DNA of 44,689 nucleotides from Methanobacterium formicicum DSM 3637 (GTDB taxonomy: Archaea; Methanobacteriota; Methanobacteria; Methanobacteriales; Methanobacteriaceae): NCBI RefSeq assembly GCF_000302455.1, contig NZ_AMPO01000007.1:100001-144689 (forward strand), written 5' to 3'. The translations under genes were made by a program, and so were the position numbers. The first letter of the stretch is position 1, and each line of letters starts with the position of its first letter. This document shows positions 24,615 to 35,840 of the stretch, in pieces. The notes under the pieces were generated by a model. It was given only the letters and a program-made list of their open reading frames with translations, searched no databases and was not told the origin of the DNA.

Positions 24615-25463
24615 ATGGATAACATACCATCCACCGATAACCATATACACGTGGACCCTGTAAACGGTGAAGGGCCCCTGGAAATAGCATCAAAGTTTCA
24701 TCGTTCCGGTGGAACTGCCATGATCATTCCCAACAAACCTACCTGGACCGTGAGTCCTCAGTGCAGCTTTGCTGAGGCAATGGAACTGGTGGTAGGCTAC
24801 GTGGATGAGATCAACCGGGAAACTGAGGTTAAGGCATTTGCAGTGGTGGGAGCCCATCCTGCCGAGCTCAGCCGCCGATTAGAAGCCGGAATGGAACTGT
24901 CCCATGCAGAGGAACTCATGAGGGGAGCTTTGGAAACAGCCCAGCAAATGGTGATGGAAAAAAAAGCAGTGGGAATTGGTGAAATAGGCAGACCACATTA
25001 CCCTGTCTCTTCTGAAGAGATGGAAGTACACAACCGCCTAATGGTCTATGCCATGGAGTTGGCCAGGGAAGCAGACTGCCCGGTGCAACTGCACACTGAA
25101 ACTTCTACAGAAGAACAGTTTAATGAATTTGCGGAAATGGCCAGTAAAGCTGGTTTAAAGAAAAATAAGGTTATAAAACATTTCTCAGGGCCGATGGTTC
25201 TACCTGAAGAAAACCATGGACTCACTCCATCACTCATTGCCAGTGGAGATGTGATGCGGGAAGCTTTAAAGAAGGGTAAAACTTTCCTGATGGAAACTGA
25301 TTACCTGGATGATCGCACCCGGCCCGGTGCTGTCATGGGGCCCAGAACAGTTCCCAGAAGAACCAGAAAACTGATAAATTCAGGTCTCATAACTGAGGAA
25401 GATGCCTACCAGATCCATGTGGAAAGGGTGGAAAAGCTTTACAGTGTGGAAATGGATTTTTAG
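24615..25463 (+). CDS. TatD-like metal-dependent hydrolase
   Basis: Amidohydrolase-superfamily protein related to TatD, found as a conserved family in methanogens; its substrate is unknown. Metal ligands are visible: HIH at residues 10-12 (STDNHIHVDP), the central glutamate in GIGEIGRPHY, a histidine in VQLHTETS, one in VIKHFSG and the aspartate in METDYLDD. I start at ATG 24615 (282 residues), with GGAGAT 8 bases upstream; the frame allows five more codons. It lies 84 bases after aroE on the same strand and could be co-transcribed. Confidence 0.88.
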   Translation: MDNIPSTDNHIHVDPVNGEGPLEIASKFHRSGGTAMIIPNKPTWTVSPQCSFAEAMELVVGYVDEINRETEVKAFAVVGAHPAELSRRLEAGMELSHAEELMRGALETAQQMVMEKKAVGIGEIGRPHYPVSSEEMEVHNRLMVYAMELAREADCPVQLHTETSTEEQFNEFAEMASKAGLKKNKVIKHFSGPMVLPEENHGLTPSLIASGDVMREALKKGKTFLMETDYLDDRTRPGAVMGPRTVPRRTRKLINSGLITEEDAYQIHVERVEKLYSVEMDF

Positions 25464-25768
25464 ATCCATTTAGGATAGATTTAAGTGATGTTTTATTTTC
25501 TTCGTAAAATAAATCTTTATATGCATTAATAATTAAATTTAACAGTTTATAAGTGCTATTATCTTTAGGGAATGTAATTGAATTGTATTTTAGGAATTAA
25601 TTGTCAAGTAGTTTATAAAATATGAAAAAACTAGAATTTAAATCCATCTTTCAACAAGAAAATCTAGGTCCTAAAAATATTATAAGAATAATTACAGGTA
25701 ATGATTATTAGAAAAATTGCATTTAATAGTATTATGGGAATAAGTAATAGAAAGTTTAGAGGAATTTC
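25464..25768. other. 305-base AT-rich gap
   Basis: The gap lies between the TatD-like gene and trm5. It holds AT-rich sequence with a T-rich stretch just after the TatD-like stop (25487-25520) that may terminate transcription. I see no gene or stable structure. Confidence 0.5.
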
Positions 25769-26800
25769 ATGATTGGATTAAAGGTCCCTAAAAAAGAAGC
25801 CAACCACATCCGACTGTTTCTACAGGAGAAATATTTACTGGATCATAACTGGAAGATAAAGCGTTCTGAGGATTATGTTTATTTCCCCTTAAATACCGAA
25901 CCAGATACTGATCTAATAAAAGAAATGGGGCTTTTCCAGGGTGACCTTGTTGAAACTGAATTTGAAGAACTTAAGAAAAGACCTCGCAACATGGAAGACT
26001 TCCTCCAGGGAAAGATACCTCCTGAGAAGATGGAGGACTTTAAAAAATCATTTGATATCATAGGGGACGTGGTTATCCTGGAGATTCCCGAAGACCTGGA
26101 AGAAGAAAAATATCTCATTGGAGAGGCCGCTTTAAAGTTCACCAAGAGAAGGTCTGTTTACCGTAAAAAAAGTGCAATTAAGGGTGTTATCCGTACCCGT
26201 GAGCTGGAACACCTTGCAGGGAAAGATGACTCTGAAACCATCCACCGTGAATATGATTCCCGCATAATGCTGGACGTGAAAGATGTCTACTTCAGTCCCC
26301 GTCTGGCCACAGAAAGAAGGATCATTGGTGATGAGGTTCAAGATGGCGAGGTAATTATTGACATGTTCACAGGGGTAGGACCCTTTGCCATGAACATCGC
26401 CAGAAGGTCAAAACTTAAAAGTATAACTATTTATGCTGTAGACATTAATCCTGCAGCAATCCACTACCTTAAAGAGAATATAAAATTAAATAAGGTGCAG
26501 GGTAAAGTTAAACCACTTTTAGGAGATGTGGCCACAGTTTTAAAGGATTTGGATGTTCAAGCAGACAGGATTATCATGAATCTGCCTGGCACTGCCTGTG
26601 AGTTTCTTCCCGTGGCAGTGAATCATTTAAAATCAGGGGGAACTTTAAATTATTACCAGTTCAGCCGGGATTTTGAAGACCCTGTAGAAAGAATTAAAAA
26701 AGCTGCTTACCCCCGTCAGGTGGAAGTACTGGATATGCGGAAGGTCAAATCCCGGAGTCCAAAGGTTTGGCATGTAGCCATTGATGCCCGTATCCAGTGA
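25769..26800 (+). CDS. trm5: tRNA (guanine37-N1)-methyltransferase Trm5
   Basis: Methylates G37 next to the anticodon, preventing frameshifting. The 343 residues have an N-terminal RNA-binding region with IKGVIRTRELEHLAG at about 137-151, the SAM-binding motif DMFTGVGPFA from 198, VDINP at 224-228 and the NPPY-like motif NLPG at 271-274, characteristic of the Trm5 family. The ATG has GAGGAAT upstream. Archaea carry several Trm5 subtypes, one of them (Trm5a) also acting in wyosine synthesis; I cannot assign the subtype without alignment. Confidence 0.94.
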   Translation: MIGLKVPKKEANHIRLFLQEKYLLDHNWKIKRSEDYVYFPLNTEPDTDLIKEMGLFQGDLVETEFEELKKRPRNMEDFLQGKIPPEKMEDFKKSFDIIGDVVILEIPEDLEEEKYLIGEAALKFTKRRSVYRKKSAIKGVIRTRELEHLAGKDDSETIHREYDSRIMLDVKDVYFSPRLATERRIIGDEVQDGEVIIDMFTGVGPFAMNIARRSKLKSITIYAVDINPAAIHYLKENIKLNKVQGKVKPLLGDVATVLKDLDVQADRIIMNLPGTACEFLPVAVNHLKSGGTLNYYQFSRDFEDPVERIKKAAYPRQVEVLDMRKVKSRSPKVWHVAIDARIQ

Positions 26801-26938
26801 AAAAAGAATTGATAACGTTATCAAAGATAGTAAAGATACAGTAACAAAAATATAAGGCTTATAATAGATTAATCTCAATTTTTATAAGAATAGCTCAATT
26901 GTCTAAATAGCTCAATTGTCTAATATATAGTGGATAAA

Positions 26939-27532
26939 ATGGAAAACAAAAATTCATTGCCCCAACAATTTGAAGTGGAGTATAGCTTTGCAGAGGGAGG
27001 GCACAACTCCCTTAAATTAGTGGATGGGAGGCTTTTCTTTTTTTCAGAAGCCGATTCTCATCTTTCCGAAAAGAATGAATATCTTACCATGGTCTCAATT
27101 CCAGAAGAAATAAAATGGGAACAATTCTGGGATGAATTAAACCAGTGTGGGATTTGGGACTGGGATGAATGTCAATGGCGGGGTGAAGCTGCGGAAGACT
27201 CATGTGAGGAGGATCATGAAGAAGAACATTGCCAATGCGCAGATGTTAACTGTGACTGTGATTCGGTAATAAATGAAAACATTATTCATGAAGAAGATTT
27301 ATCTAAGGAAAATAAGGGTTCAGTTAAAGAAGATATCCTCCCGGAAAACATCCAGATAGAAGGAGATATCTGGCAGCTGAAAATAATAATGGACACCCAT
27401 AGAATTTCCTGTAAAAGCTGGTGTTTAAAAGAAAAATCCACAGATGAATTTTTTCAAGCCATAGGAAAACTGGCAGGTGTAGATATAACTGAACCATTTA
27501 GTGACTTATCAAAGAGATTGACTGATAATTAG
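26939..27532 (+). CDS. Acidic Cys-rich protein, unknown
   Basis: Not recognised. The protein has 197 residues from ATG 26939, or 200 from a GTG nine bases earlier; the ribosome binding site is weak. Two predicted beta-rich ends (FEVEYSFAEGGHNSLKLVDGR and IWQLKIIMDTHRISCKSW) flank an acidic middle with closely spaced Cys and His residues (about residues 73-115). The ends look like two halves of one compact domain, and the middle an insertion that could bind metal. Its gene follows trm5 by 138 bases on the same strand. Confidence 0.65.
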   Translation: MENKNSLPQQFEVEYSFAEGGHNSLKLVDGRLFFFSEADSHLSEKNEYLTMVSIPEEIKWEQFWDELNQCGIWDWDECQWRGEAAEDSCEEDHEEEHCQCADVNCDCDSVINENIIHEEDLSKENKGSVKEDILPENIQIEGDIWQLKIIMDTHRISCKSWCLKEKSTDEFFQAIGKLAGVDITEPFSDLSKRLTDN

Positions 27533-27690
27533 AAAGTAATGGATGAATAGAATATGGGATTAAGGTAAATTAATAACTAATTTTGAGAGTAAAACTATAA
27601 TGTTGAACTAATAAAAAATATGAATAAAATAAACGAATAAAATAAACAATAAAAGGATTACTGGAACTTATAAAGATAAAACAAGCCCAT

Positions 27691-28620
27691 TCATAAAGGA
27701 TCCAGTATCCCATCCTCAGTTATAATACCAGTTATGAGGTCACTGGGAACAACATCAAAGGATGGATTCCTCACTTCAGTTCCCCAAGGTGCTGCCTGAC
27801 ACCCTGCAAAGCCCAATACTTCTTCAGGGTCACGTTCTTCTATTTCTATATCGTAGATACTGTTTTCATGATCAAAGGTGCTTTTGGGTGCAGCCACGTA
27901 AAATGGTACATTAAATCGTTTAGCTGCCAGTGCCACCATGAGTGACCCGATCTTGTTGGCAATTCCTCCCTTAGCAACTCTGTCTGCACCTATAACCACT
28001 TTGTTTATTTGTCCTTCCTGCATCAGGCGGCCGGCGGCACCATCCACTATCAGTTTCACTGGTATATTTTCCTGTTGCATTTCCCAGACACTTAGCCGTG
28101 CTCCCTGGAGTACTGGCCGGGTTTCATCACACACCACACTGATATTTTTACCCTCCTGGTTGGCTGCACGAATAACCCCCAGCGCTGTGCCGAAATCCAC
28201 ACAGGCAAGAGCCCCAGCGTTGCAATGAGTCAAAATTGTATCTCCTTCATCAATCACTGTGGCTCCGTGCATTCCCATGCGCCGGTTGGTATCCATATCT
28301 TCCTCATACATGAGTAGTGCTTCTGTTAGGGGATCATCTGATGCCATGACCCGATCAACTGCCCAGAACAGGTTCACTGCAGTTGGACGGGCATCCTTCA
28401 TCTCCTGGGCAGCTTTTTCCATATCTTCATCAGCCAGGTAAGCCAGTGCCATTCCAAATGCAGCGGCCACACCTATGGCAGGTGCTCCTCGAACTACCAT
28501 GGTTTTAATGGCATTAATTACATCCTGATACGTTCCACAAATAAGGTATTCAGTTTCATGAGGTAAGAGAGTCTGATCTAATAAGCAGAGAAGGTCATCC
28601 TTCCAGTACATGGTTTTCAT
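27691..28620 (-). CDS. mtnA: Methylthioribose-1-phosphate isomerase family (MtnA, eIF2B-like)
   Basis: Isomerises 5-methylthioribose 1-phosphate to the ribulose form in methylthioadenosine salvage; related enzymes act on 5-deoxyribose or ribose 1,5-bisphosphate. The 309 residues show VVRGAPAIGVAAAFG (43-57), the catalytic cysteine in THCNAGALA, DETRPVLQGARL and the catalytic aspartate in VIGADRVAKGG followed by NKIGS. GGAGTGA precedes the ATG. No other salvage gene is in view. Methanogens lack parts of the classical pathway, so the physiological substrate is less certain than the fold. Confidence 0.88.
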   Translation of the reverse strand: MKTMYWKDDLLCLLDQTLLPHETEYLICGTYQDVINAIKTMVVRGAPAIGVAAAFGMALAYLADEDMEKAAQEMKDARPTAVNLFWAVDRVMASDDPLTEALLMYEEDMDTNRRMGMHGATVIDEGDTILTHCNAGALACVDFGTALGVIRAANQEGKNISVVCDETRPVLQGARLSVWEMQQENIPVKLIVDGAAGRLMQEGQINKVVIGADRVAKGGIANKIGSLMVALAAKRFNVPFYVAAPKSTFDHENSIYDIEIEERDPEEVLGFAGCQAAPWGTEVRNPSFDVVPSDLITGIITEDGILDPL

Positions 28621-28796
28621 GTTAAATTCACTCCATCTTGACAGTTATATTAGTGTAGAGAGTTTAAATTCTAAATATAAAATCTAATTAATTGGTATCA
28701 ATCTATGAAATGTATTAAAAATATGAAAATGGCAATAAAACCATTTTGATTAACATTCTGCTGATGATAAATAAAAAAATGTTTTTTTAAACGTTA

Positions 28797-28833
28797 AAAT
28801 AAAAAAATGTTTCAGGGATTTTTGGTAATCCCT
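28797..28833 (-). terminator. Hairpin terminator at the end of nifB
   Basis: The minus strand AGGGATT...AATCCCT forms a 7-bp stem (28814-28833) overlapping the nifB stop codon, and a T-rich tract follows at 28797-28807. This has the form of an intrinsic terminator and closes the marker/nifB gene group. Confidence 0.6.
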
Positions 28834-29683
28834 AGTAATGGCTGGCGGGGGTCATGTCCAAGTGTTTGTCCTCTTTTCCAGGAACTCCATAAGCATCAGC
28901 ACGGCACTGGGTACAGGCCCTGAAGACAGGTAGTACTTCCTCAACATTATCCCTTACTGTTGAAAGTTCTTCACATCCAGGTTTGGGATAGTCTTTCATT
29001 TTATGTAATGGTATGAGAGGTATGACATTCATCAGACTGGCTCCTCGTTTTTTAACTTCCCTGGCAATATCCTCGATGTGTTCATCGTTGAGCCCGGGTA
29101 TGAGGACGCTGTTGACCTTAACCACCACTCCCAGTTTGGAAACCTTTTCTATTCCCTCCAGCTGTTTCTGGGAGATGATTTTAAAGGCTTCTTCTCCTTC
29201 GTAGACCTTACCATCATAGACTGCCCGGGAGTATATTTTTTCACCGATTTCAGGGTCTATGGCATTGACTGTGACGGTGATTGTACTGATTTTGGCCTCA
29301 GCCACTTCCTCAGCCAGATCTGCCAGTAGTAAACCGTTGGTACTCATGCATTTGATGAGGTCAGGGAATTTTTTATCAATTATTCGGAAAAATTCCAGTG
29401 TTTCAGGATTAGCCAGAGCATCTCCGGGTCCAGCTACTCCCACCACACTGATGGGCATTTCCTTGATGACCTTGGCCACATGGGTTACTGCTTCTTCCAC
29501 AGTCATGATCCTGGAGGATACACCGGGGCGATGCTCACATTTGTTGAGTTCACGGGTGCAGAAGTTGCACTGTATATTACAGCGAGGTGCGATGGGCAGA
29601 TGAACTCTTCCCACCTTATCATGCATTTTTTCATTAAAACATGGGTGTACGCGGGTTATATGGGCGAATTTGGATTCATTCAT
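28832..29683 (-). CDS. nifB: Radical SAM FeMo-cofactor core synthase NifB
   Basis: Radical SAM enzyme that fuses two 4Fe-4S clusters and inserts a carbide to make NifB-co, the 8Fe-9S-C precursor of nitrogenase cofactor. The 283 residues are the short archaeal form without a NifX domain. C15 in VHPCFNEKMHDKVGRVHLP, the SAM-cluster motif CNIQCNFC (C35, C39, C42), C49 and the C-terminal ACTQC pair (C257, C260) are all present. GGAGGAATTG precedes the ATG, and the gene probably has its own TATA box near 29750. No nif structural genes lie nearby; instead it directly follows the methanogenesis marker operon on the same strand. Confidence 0.96.
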   Translation of the reverse strand: MNESKFAHITRVHPCFNEKMHDKVGRVHLPIAPRCNIQCNFCTRELNKCEHRPGVSSRIMTVEEAVTHVAKVIKEMPISVVGVAGPGDALANPETLEFFRIIDKKFPDLIKCMSTNGLLLADLAEEVAEAKISTITVTVNAIDPEIGEKIYSRAVYDGKVYEGEEAFKIISQKQLEGIEKVSKLGVVVKVNSVLIPGLNDEHIEDIAREVKKRGASLMNVIPLIPLHKMKDYPKPGCEELSTVRDNVEEVLPVFRACTQCRADAYGVPGKEDKHLDMTPASHY

Positions 29684-29988
29684 AAATCAATTCCTCCAAT
29701 CCTTTGAGAATCTACGAATCTTTAAGATTGAACTTATTAAATTATTATATTTAAATTAGGGTATTAAATTATGGGATTATATGTAAATTCATCATATGAT
29801 TTATAATGATCAGTTGTTACATGAAACGATCATCTGATACCTTAAAAGATCATCTGCTATCCAGATATAATGATCATTTCACCTTGAAATAACAATTAAT
29901 TCATTTCACCTTGGAAATAACAATTATTTTTTGATTTGAGTTAAATTTACACAGCTAATCATCACAGATTAGCTGAAAATAAGATTTT
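29684..29988. other. 305-base gap between mmp17 and nifB, with repeats
   Basis: Contains two copies of CATTTCACCTTG(G)AAATAACAATTA (about 29874-29897 and 29903-29927) and several ATGATC/GATCAT words at 29800-29875. A TATA-like element for nifB lies near 29745-29757 on the minus strand. No gene was seen, and the repeats may be regulatory. Confidence 0.45.
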
Positions 29989-30648
29989 TCACTCCGAATA
30001 CTTCTTATTAAGGTTTTTAGATACTTTGGATCTTGAATTTTCTGGTACTCCTCTTTTTTCAGGAGATTTGAGCCTTGCATCATAGGGTCTTTTGTTTTTT
30101 TCCATTTCTTTAACAATTTCCCTAGTTTTTTCCAGATATTCTTCCTTAATATATTCATCTGAACAGGTTAAGGCAATGATATTGCCTTCAGAGTAGTGTT
30201 CCATTACCCTGAACCCTTCTGGAATTATGCGGAATAGGGCATCGTAGATCTTCTTTTTGAGGTTTTCTTCAGGGTCATTGACAACCAAACCCTCCAGTTT
30301 AATCTGAGGATCATCAATTATAACTTCGTAACGGCTGGGCTGGTGTATTTTATTTCGTCCTTCAAGTTCCCAGAGTTTTTTAAGAAGATCAGGAAGATAT
30401 TTTTCATCCTTAATCTGTAAAAAACCTTCATTAGCTTCTTTATCATATTTATATTCTGCAATATCCTCCATTACCACCGGTGGTGCTGTTTTCAAGTACT
30501 GGAGTGCAATTATAAATACTGGTTCACGGGGATCAATATAAATCCGGATATCCTTGATAGCACGACCTATCTGAACATCCTGGAGTATCTGCCGGAGGAT
30601 CATGTCGTAGACTTCTCGTCCACTCTCATCGTAGCATTCTACTTGCAT
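29989..30648 (-). CDS. mmp17: Methanogenesis marker protein 17
   Basis: Conserved in methanogens and found, with Mmp3, Mmp6, Mmp7 and McrC, in the complex that reductively activates methyl-coenzyme M reductase. The 219 residues begin MQVECYDESGREVYD, and the core ends near GNIIALTCSDEYIKEEYLEKT. The last 35 residues are a basic, low-complexity tail (KSPEKRGVPENSRSKVSKN). AGGGGA precedes the ATG, and the gap to mmp15 is 10 bases. It closes the marker operon. Confidence 0.9.
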   Translation of the reverse strand: MQVECYDESGREVYDMILRQILQDVQIGRAIKDIRIYIDPREPVFIIALQYLKTAPPVVMEDIAEYKYDKEANEGFLQIKDEKYLPDLLKKLWELEGRNKIHQPSRYEVIIDDPQIKLEGLVVNDPEENLKKKIYDALFRIIPEGFRVMEHYSEGNIIALTCSDEYIKEEYLEKTREIVKEMEKNKRPYDARLKSPEKRGVPENSRSKVSKNLNKKYSE

Positions 30649-30658
30649 TTATATTCCC

Positions 30659-31921
30659 CTACAAACTTTTAGCCCCGAAATCTTTTCTATCCCCTAATCC
30701 GGATACCAGTAAAGCAGATCCCACTGCACCAATGTACTGTGAATATTCAGGTACAATGACGTTAATTCCTCCCAGAACCTCACTCACTGCTTCCACCAGC
30801 CCACTTACAAGACTGGTTCCTCCAACCTGGATAAGGGGTTCTCGAACATCAATTTCCTGTAATTGCTGTTCATATACCTGTTCTGCCACCGAATGACAGG
30901 CTGCTGCTGCCACGTCTTCCCGGGTGGAACCGGCAGCCAGGGATGTTACCAGATCCTGAATTCCAAACACCAAACAGTAACTGTTAAGTGTTGCTCTTCT
31001 GTAGTTACCTTTAACGGCTAAGGATCCCAGTTCACTGATATCAACACCTAACCTTCTGGAGGTGATTTCAAGGAATCTTCCTGATGCTCCTGCACAAATT
31101 CCACCCATAGTGAAGTTATCTGGTATTCCATCGTTAACTGTGATAACCTTGTTATCCATACCACCTATGTCCAGAACTGTTGCTTCTCCTTGCTGGTGTC
31201 CTGCCAGGTAAACTGCTCCTTTAGAGTTAACTGAGAGTTCTTCCTGTATCAGTCCGGCATCTAAGTGTTTACCAATGGTTATCCTACCGTAACCGGTTAC
31301 TCCCACTCCATCAACATCGTCCAGTTTGTAACCAGTACCTTCAAAGGCCTGTTCCATTCCTTCATTAGCACTGGCAATAACATCGGTGGTTGGTAACCAG
31401 CCAGTGCCCAAAATCTTGTTATTTTCCATCAACACCACTTTAGTAGTGGTAGAACCAGAGTCAATACCCAGGGTGAGTCCTTCCTGTTTTTCCCTGGCCA
31501 GTAAACTTTTACGAGCCACGATGGTGGAGAGTGCTTCCATCCTAATGAAGAGTTCATCAGCCTTGGTTCGTTCGGTGAAAGAATATGTAACCACAGGAAG
31601 GTGGGTGTTCTGCTGTATGAAACGTCTCAGTTCGTTTCTAACCAGTGCTGCCTCTGCGCACCTGAAGCATGACCCTATGAATACTGCATCTGCATCGGAT
31701 TTTCCTTCTACCAGTGACATGGCTCGGGCAATCATTAATCGTACACTGCTTGAGGCTACGTTGAATCCGAATTTATGGTATGCTTCATCAATGTAATCCA
31801 GGTCTGCTTCAGGGATTGTAATTTCTGCTCCGAAGGTGGCGGCAGCTTTTTCTATCTCCTTCTGTACACCACTGTAATCAGTTCCACATGAAATTTGAGC
31901 TATTTTAACCACTTTATTCAT
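30659..31921 (-). CDS. mmp15: Methanogenesis marker protein 15 (ASKHA ATPase)
   Basis: Member of the BadF/HgdC activase family, ATPases that drive low-potential electron transfer through a bridging 4Fe-4S cluster. Of 420 residues, about 150 N-terminal ones (with GSCFRCAEAAL) are marker-specific. The phosphate-1 motif LGIDSGSTTTKVVLMENNK follows, and then GGICAGASGRFLE, whose Cys is the cluster ligand in the family, along with LNSYCLVFG, which may supply another. I start at ATG 31921, which overlaps mmp5 by eight bases and has AAGGGG just ahead; the frame extends eleven codons further. By family logic it could power activation of methyl-CoM reductase, but that is inference. Confidence 0.92.
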   Translation of the reverse strand: MNKVVKIAQISCGTDYSGVQKEIEKAAATFGAEITIPEADLDYIDEAYHKFGFNVASSSVRLMIARAMSLVEGKSDADAVFIGSCFRCAEAALVRNELRRFIQQNTHLPVVTYSFTERTKADELFIRMEALSTIVARKSLLAREKQEGLTLGIDSGSTTTKVVLMENNKILGTGWLPTTDVIASANEGMEQAFEGTGYKLDDVDGVGVTGYGRITIGKHLDAGLIQEELSVNSKGAVYLAGHQQGEATVLDIGGMDNKVITVNDGIPDNFTMGGICAGASGRFLEITSRRLGVDISELGSLAVKGNYRRATLNSYCLVFGIQDLVTSLAAGSTREDVAAAACHSVAEQVYEQQLQEIDVREPLIQVGGTSLVSGLVEAVSEVLGGINVIVPEYSQYIGAVGSALLVSGLGDRKDFGAKSL

Positions 31922-32401
31922 CCCCTTGCTGGTCAGGTTCTTTATCCGATTCATCTGTTTCCTTTGATTGGTCTAAGCCATCTAAGAAAGTGTTGATCTT
32001 GTTAACCACTTCCATGGTTTCATCCCTGGTTTCAGGATAATGTATTTCCAGAACTGGAATTCCCCGTTTACGAAGGAAATACATGGAAAGTTCATTGGTA
32101 CGAGCGCACCCAATGCATCCAAAGCCGTAGGGAGCATCCTCCATTATTATGGCTGCTTCAGCTTCTTCAATGATAGGTCCAAAAATAGCCATCCTACCCC
32201 TTATACCAGAAGGAACTTCAATAGCAGCATATTTTAGGCCCTGAATCGGCTCATTTTCGGTGATGTTAAATGGCGGTGAATCTATTTCTGGATCTGTGAC
32301 CTTTTTACGGATTTCTTTTTGAACAACCAGTGGTTCATGACCCCTCCTTTCCACCATGTCTGCCAGTATCAGTGAGTTAGGTGGGAAAACAGCTATTTTC
32401 A

Positions 32402-32402
<1 letters not shown>
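31914..32402 (-). CDS. mmp5: Methanogenesis marker protein 5
   Basis: Methanogen-specific protein of unknown biochemical function, 162 residues. It begins MKIAVFPPNSLILADMVERRGHEP and has a CIGCARTNE motif (with APYGFG before it) that could hold a metal or cluster. The acidic tail (ETDESDKEPDQQGDE) is variable. The start is a GTG whose G is the last base of the preceding DUF2111 stop codon. Its stop lies within the start of mmp15, so all three genes are translationally coupled. Confidence 0.9.
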
Positions 32403-34711
<2,309 letters not shown>

Positions 34712-34723
34712 TAGATTACCCTC

Positions 34724-35710
34724 CTAGGGCTTTTCATCATGTATTCCAGTGATTTTATCAGAATAAAAGTCAAAAACGACCTCTTTATTACCATTAGACG
34801 TTAAATATAATTTTTTATCGGATATTATACTACCCACAACTGCAGTGCTTATGTTAACTTTTTCCAGAATTTTCACGACCTCTTCCACATTATCTTCCTC
34901 TGCAGTGAGCACGAATCCTGCGCCAGGGTAAAGTTTAAGCCAGTCCTCCCAGTTTACATCTGTGTTACGGGGTATGAGTTCCAGTTCCACTGTAGCCCCT
35001 GCATTTGAGGTTTCCAGGAGCATTCCAAGTGTTCCAATAGTGCCTGGATTGCTTATATCTTTTCCAGCGCTTAAGAGGTGTTTTTGTGCAAGTTCATTCA
35101 TGGCCATGATCTGGGCTTGAACCAGTTGGGCACTTTTCATGGTGGTGGTATCCCAGTTCAGGTGGAACTGGGGGTGTATAACACCGTCCAGGTCAATTGC
35201 CACCAGTACCTTGTCTCCTGGTTTGGCACCGCAGCTGGTTATGACATCTTCGCGGTTCATGATACCGGTTATGGACACATCAAGGGAGTTGTATGGTGCG
35301 TCTGGATGAACATGACCCCCTACCATGGGTACTCCAAATTTTTTCACACCCTCATTAATTCCATCCATGATCTGGTTGCATATATCTTTATCTTGAGTTG
35401 AGAGGACGTTGGTCATTCCAATGGGTATTCCACCCATGGCTGCAATGTCGTTGACATTTACCAGTACGGAACAGTACCCTGCCCACCATGGATCAGCTTC
35501 CATTAGTTTTCCCCACATTCCATCTGCAGCCATGAGGATTACCTGGTTGTTACCAATTTCCAGGGCAGATGCATCATCACCAAAACCAAGAAGAGTCCGT
35601 CCTGCAATGTTATAAGTCTCTTCAAGGAGCCCAGTTACGTCTTTTATGAGATTTTTACGAGTAATGCCTTCAAAACTCCGTATAGAATCAACAAGTGACT
35701 TTAAATCCAA
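34724..35710 (-). CDS. mmp2: Methanogenesis marker protein 2 (AIR synthase-like)
   Basis: ATP-binding protein of the PurM/SelD/HypE superfamily; the reaction is unknown. The 328 residues include the superfamily signatures LGFGDDASAL near 42 and VNVNDIAAMGGIPIGMTNVLST near 85. The helical N-terminal 35 residues are an extension typical of Mmp2. The start is TTG 35710 with GGGGTG upstream. It is the first gene of the seven-gene operon; the 130 AT-rich bases ahead of it hold the likely promoter. Confidence 0.93.
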   Translation of the reverse strand: MDLKSLVDSIRSFEGITRKNLIKDVTGLLEETYNIAGRTLLGFGDDASALEIGNNQVILMAADGMWGKLMEADPWWAGYCSVLVNVNDIAAMGGIPIGMTNVLSTQDKDICNQIMDGINEGVKKFGVPMVGGHVHPDAPYNSLDVSITGIMNREDVITSCGAKPGDKVLVAIDLDGVIHPQFHLNWDTTTMKSAQLVQAQIMAMNELAQKHLLSAGKDISNPGTIGTLGMLLETSNAGATVELELIPRNTDVNWEDWLKLYPGAGFVLTAEEDNVEEVVKILEKVNISTAVVGSIISDKKLYLTSNGNKEVVFDFYSDKITGIHDEKP

Positions 35711-35840
35711 GAGTGCACCCCTATTATTAGTTAAAAATTTAAGAGTTCCATATTAATATTTTAATTTATAATAATTCTGTTAATATATAATAATTCAATA
35801 CATCTAATGTTTTTAATTCAGGTTTTTTATAATAATCAAC

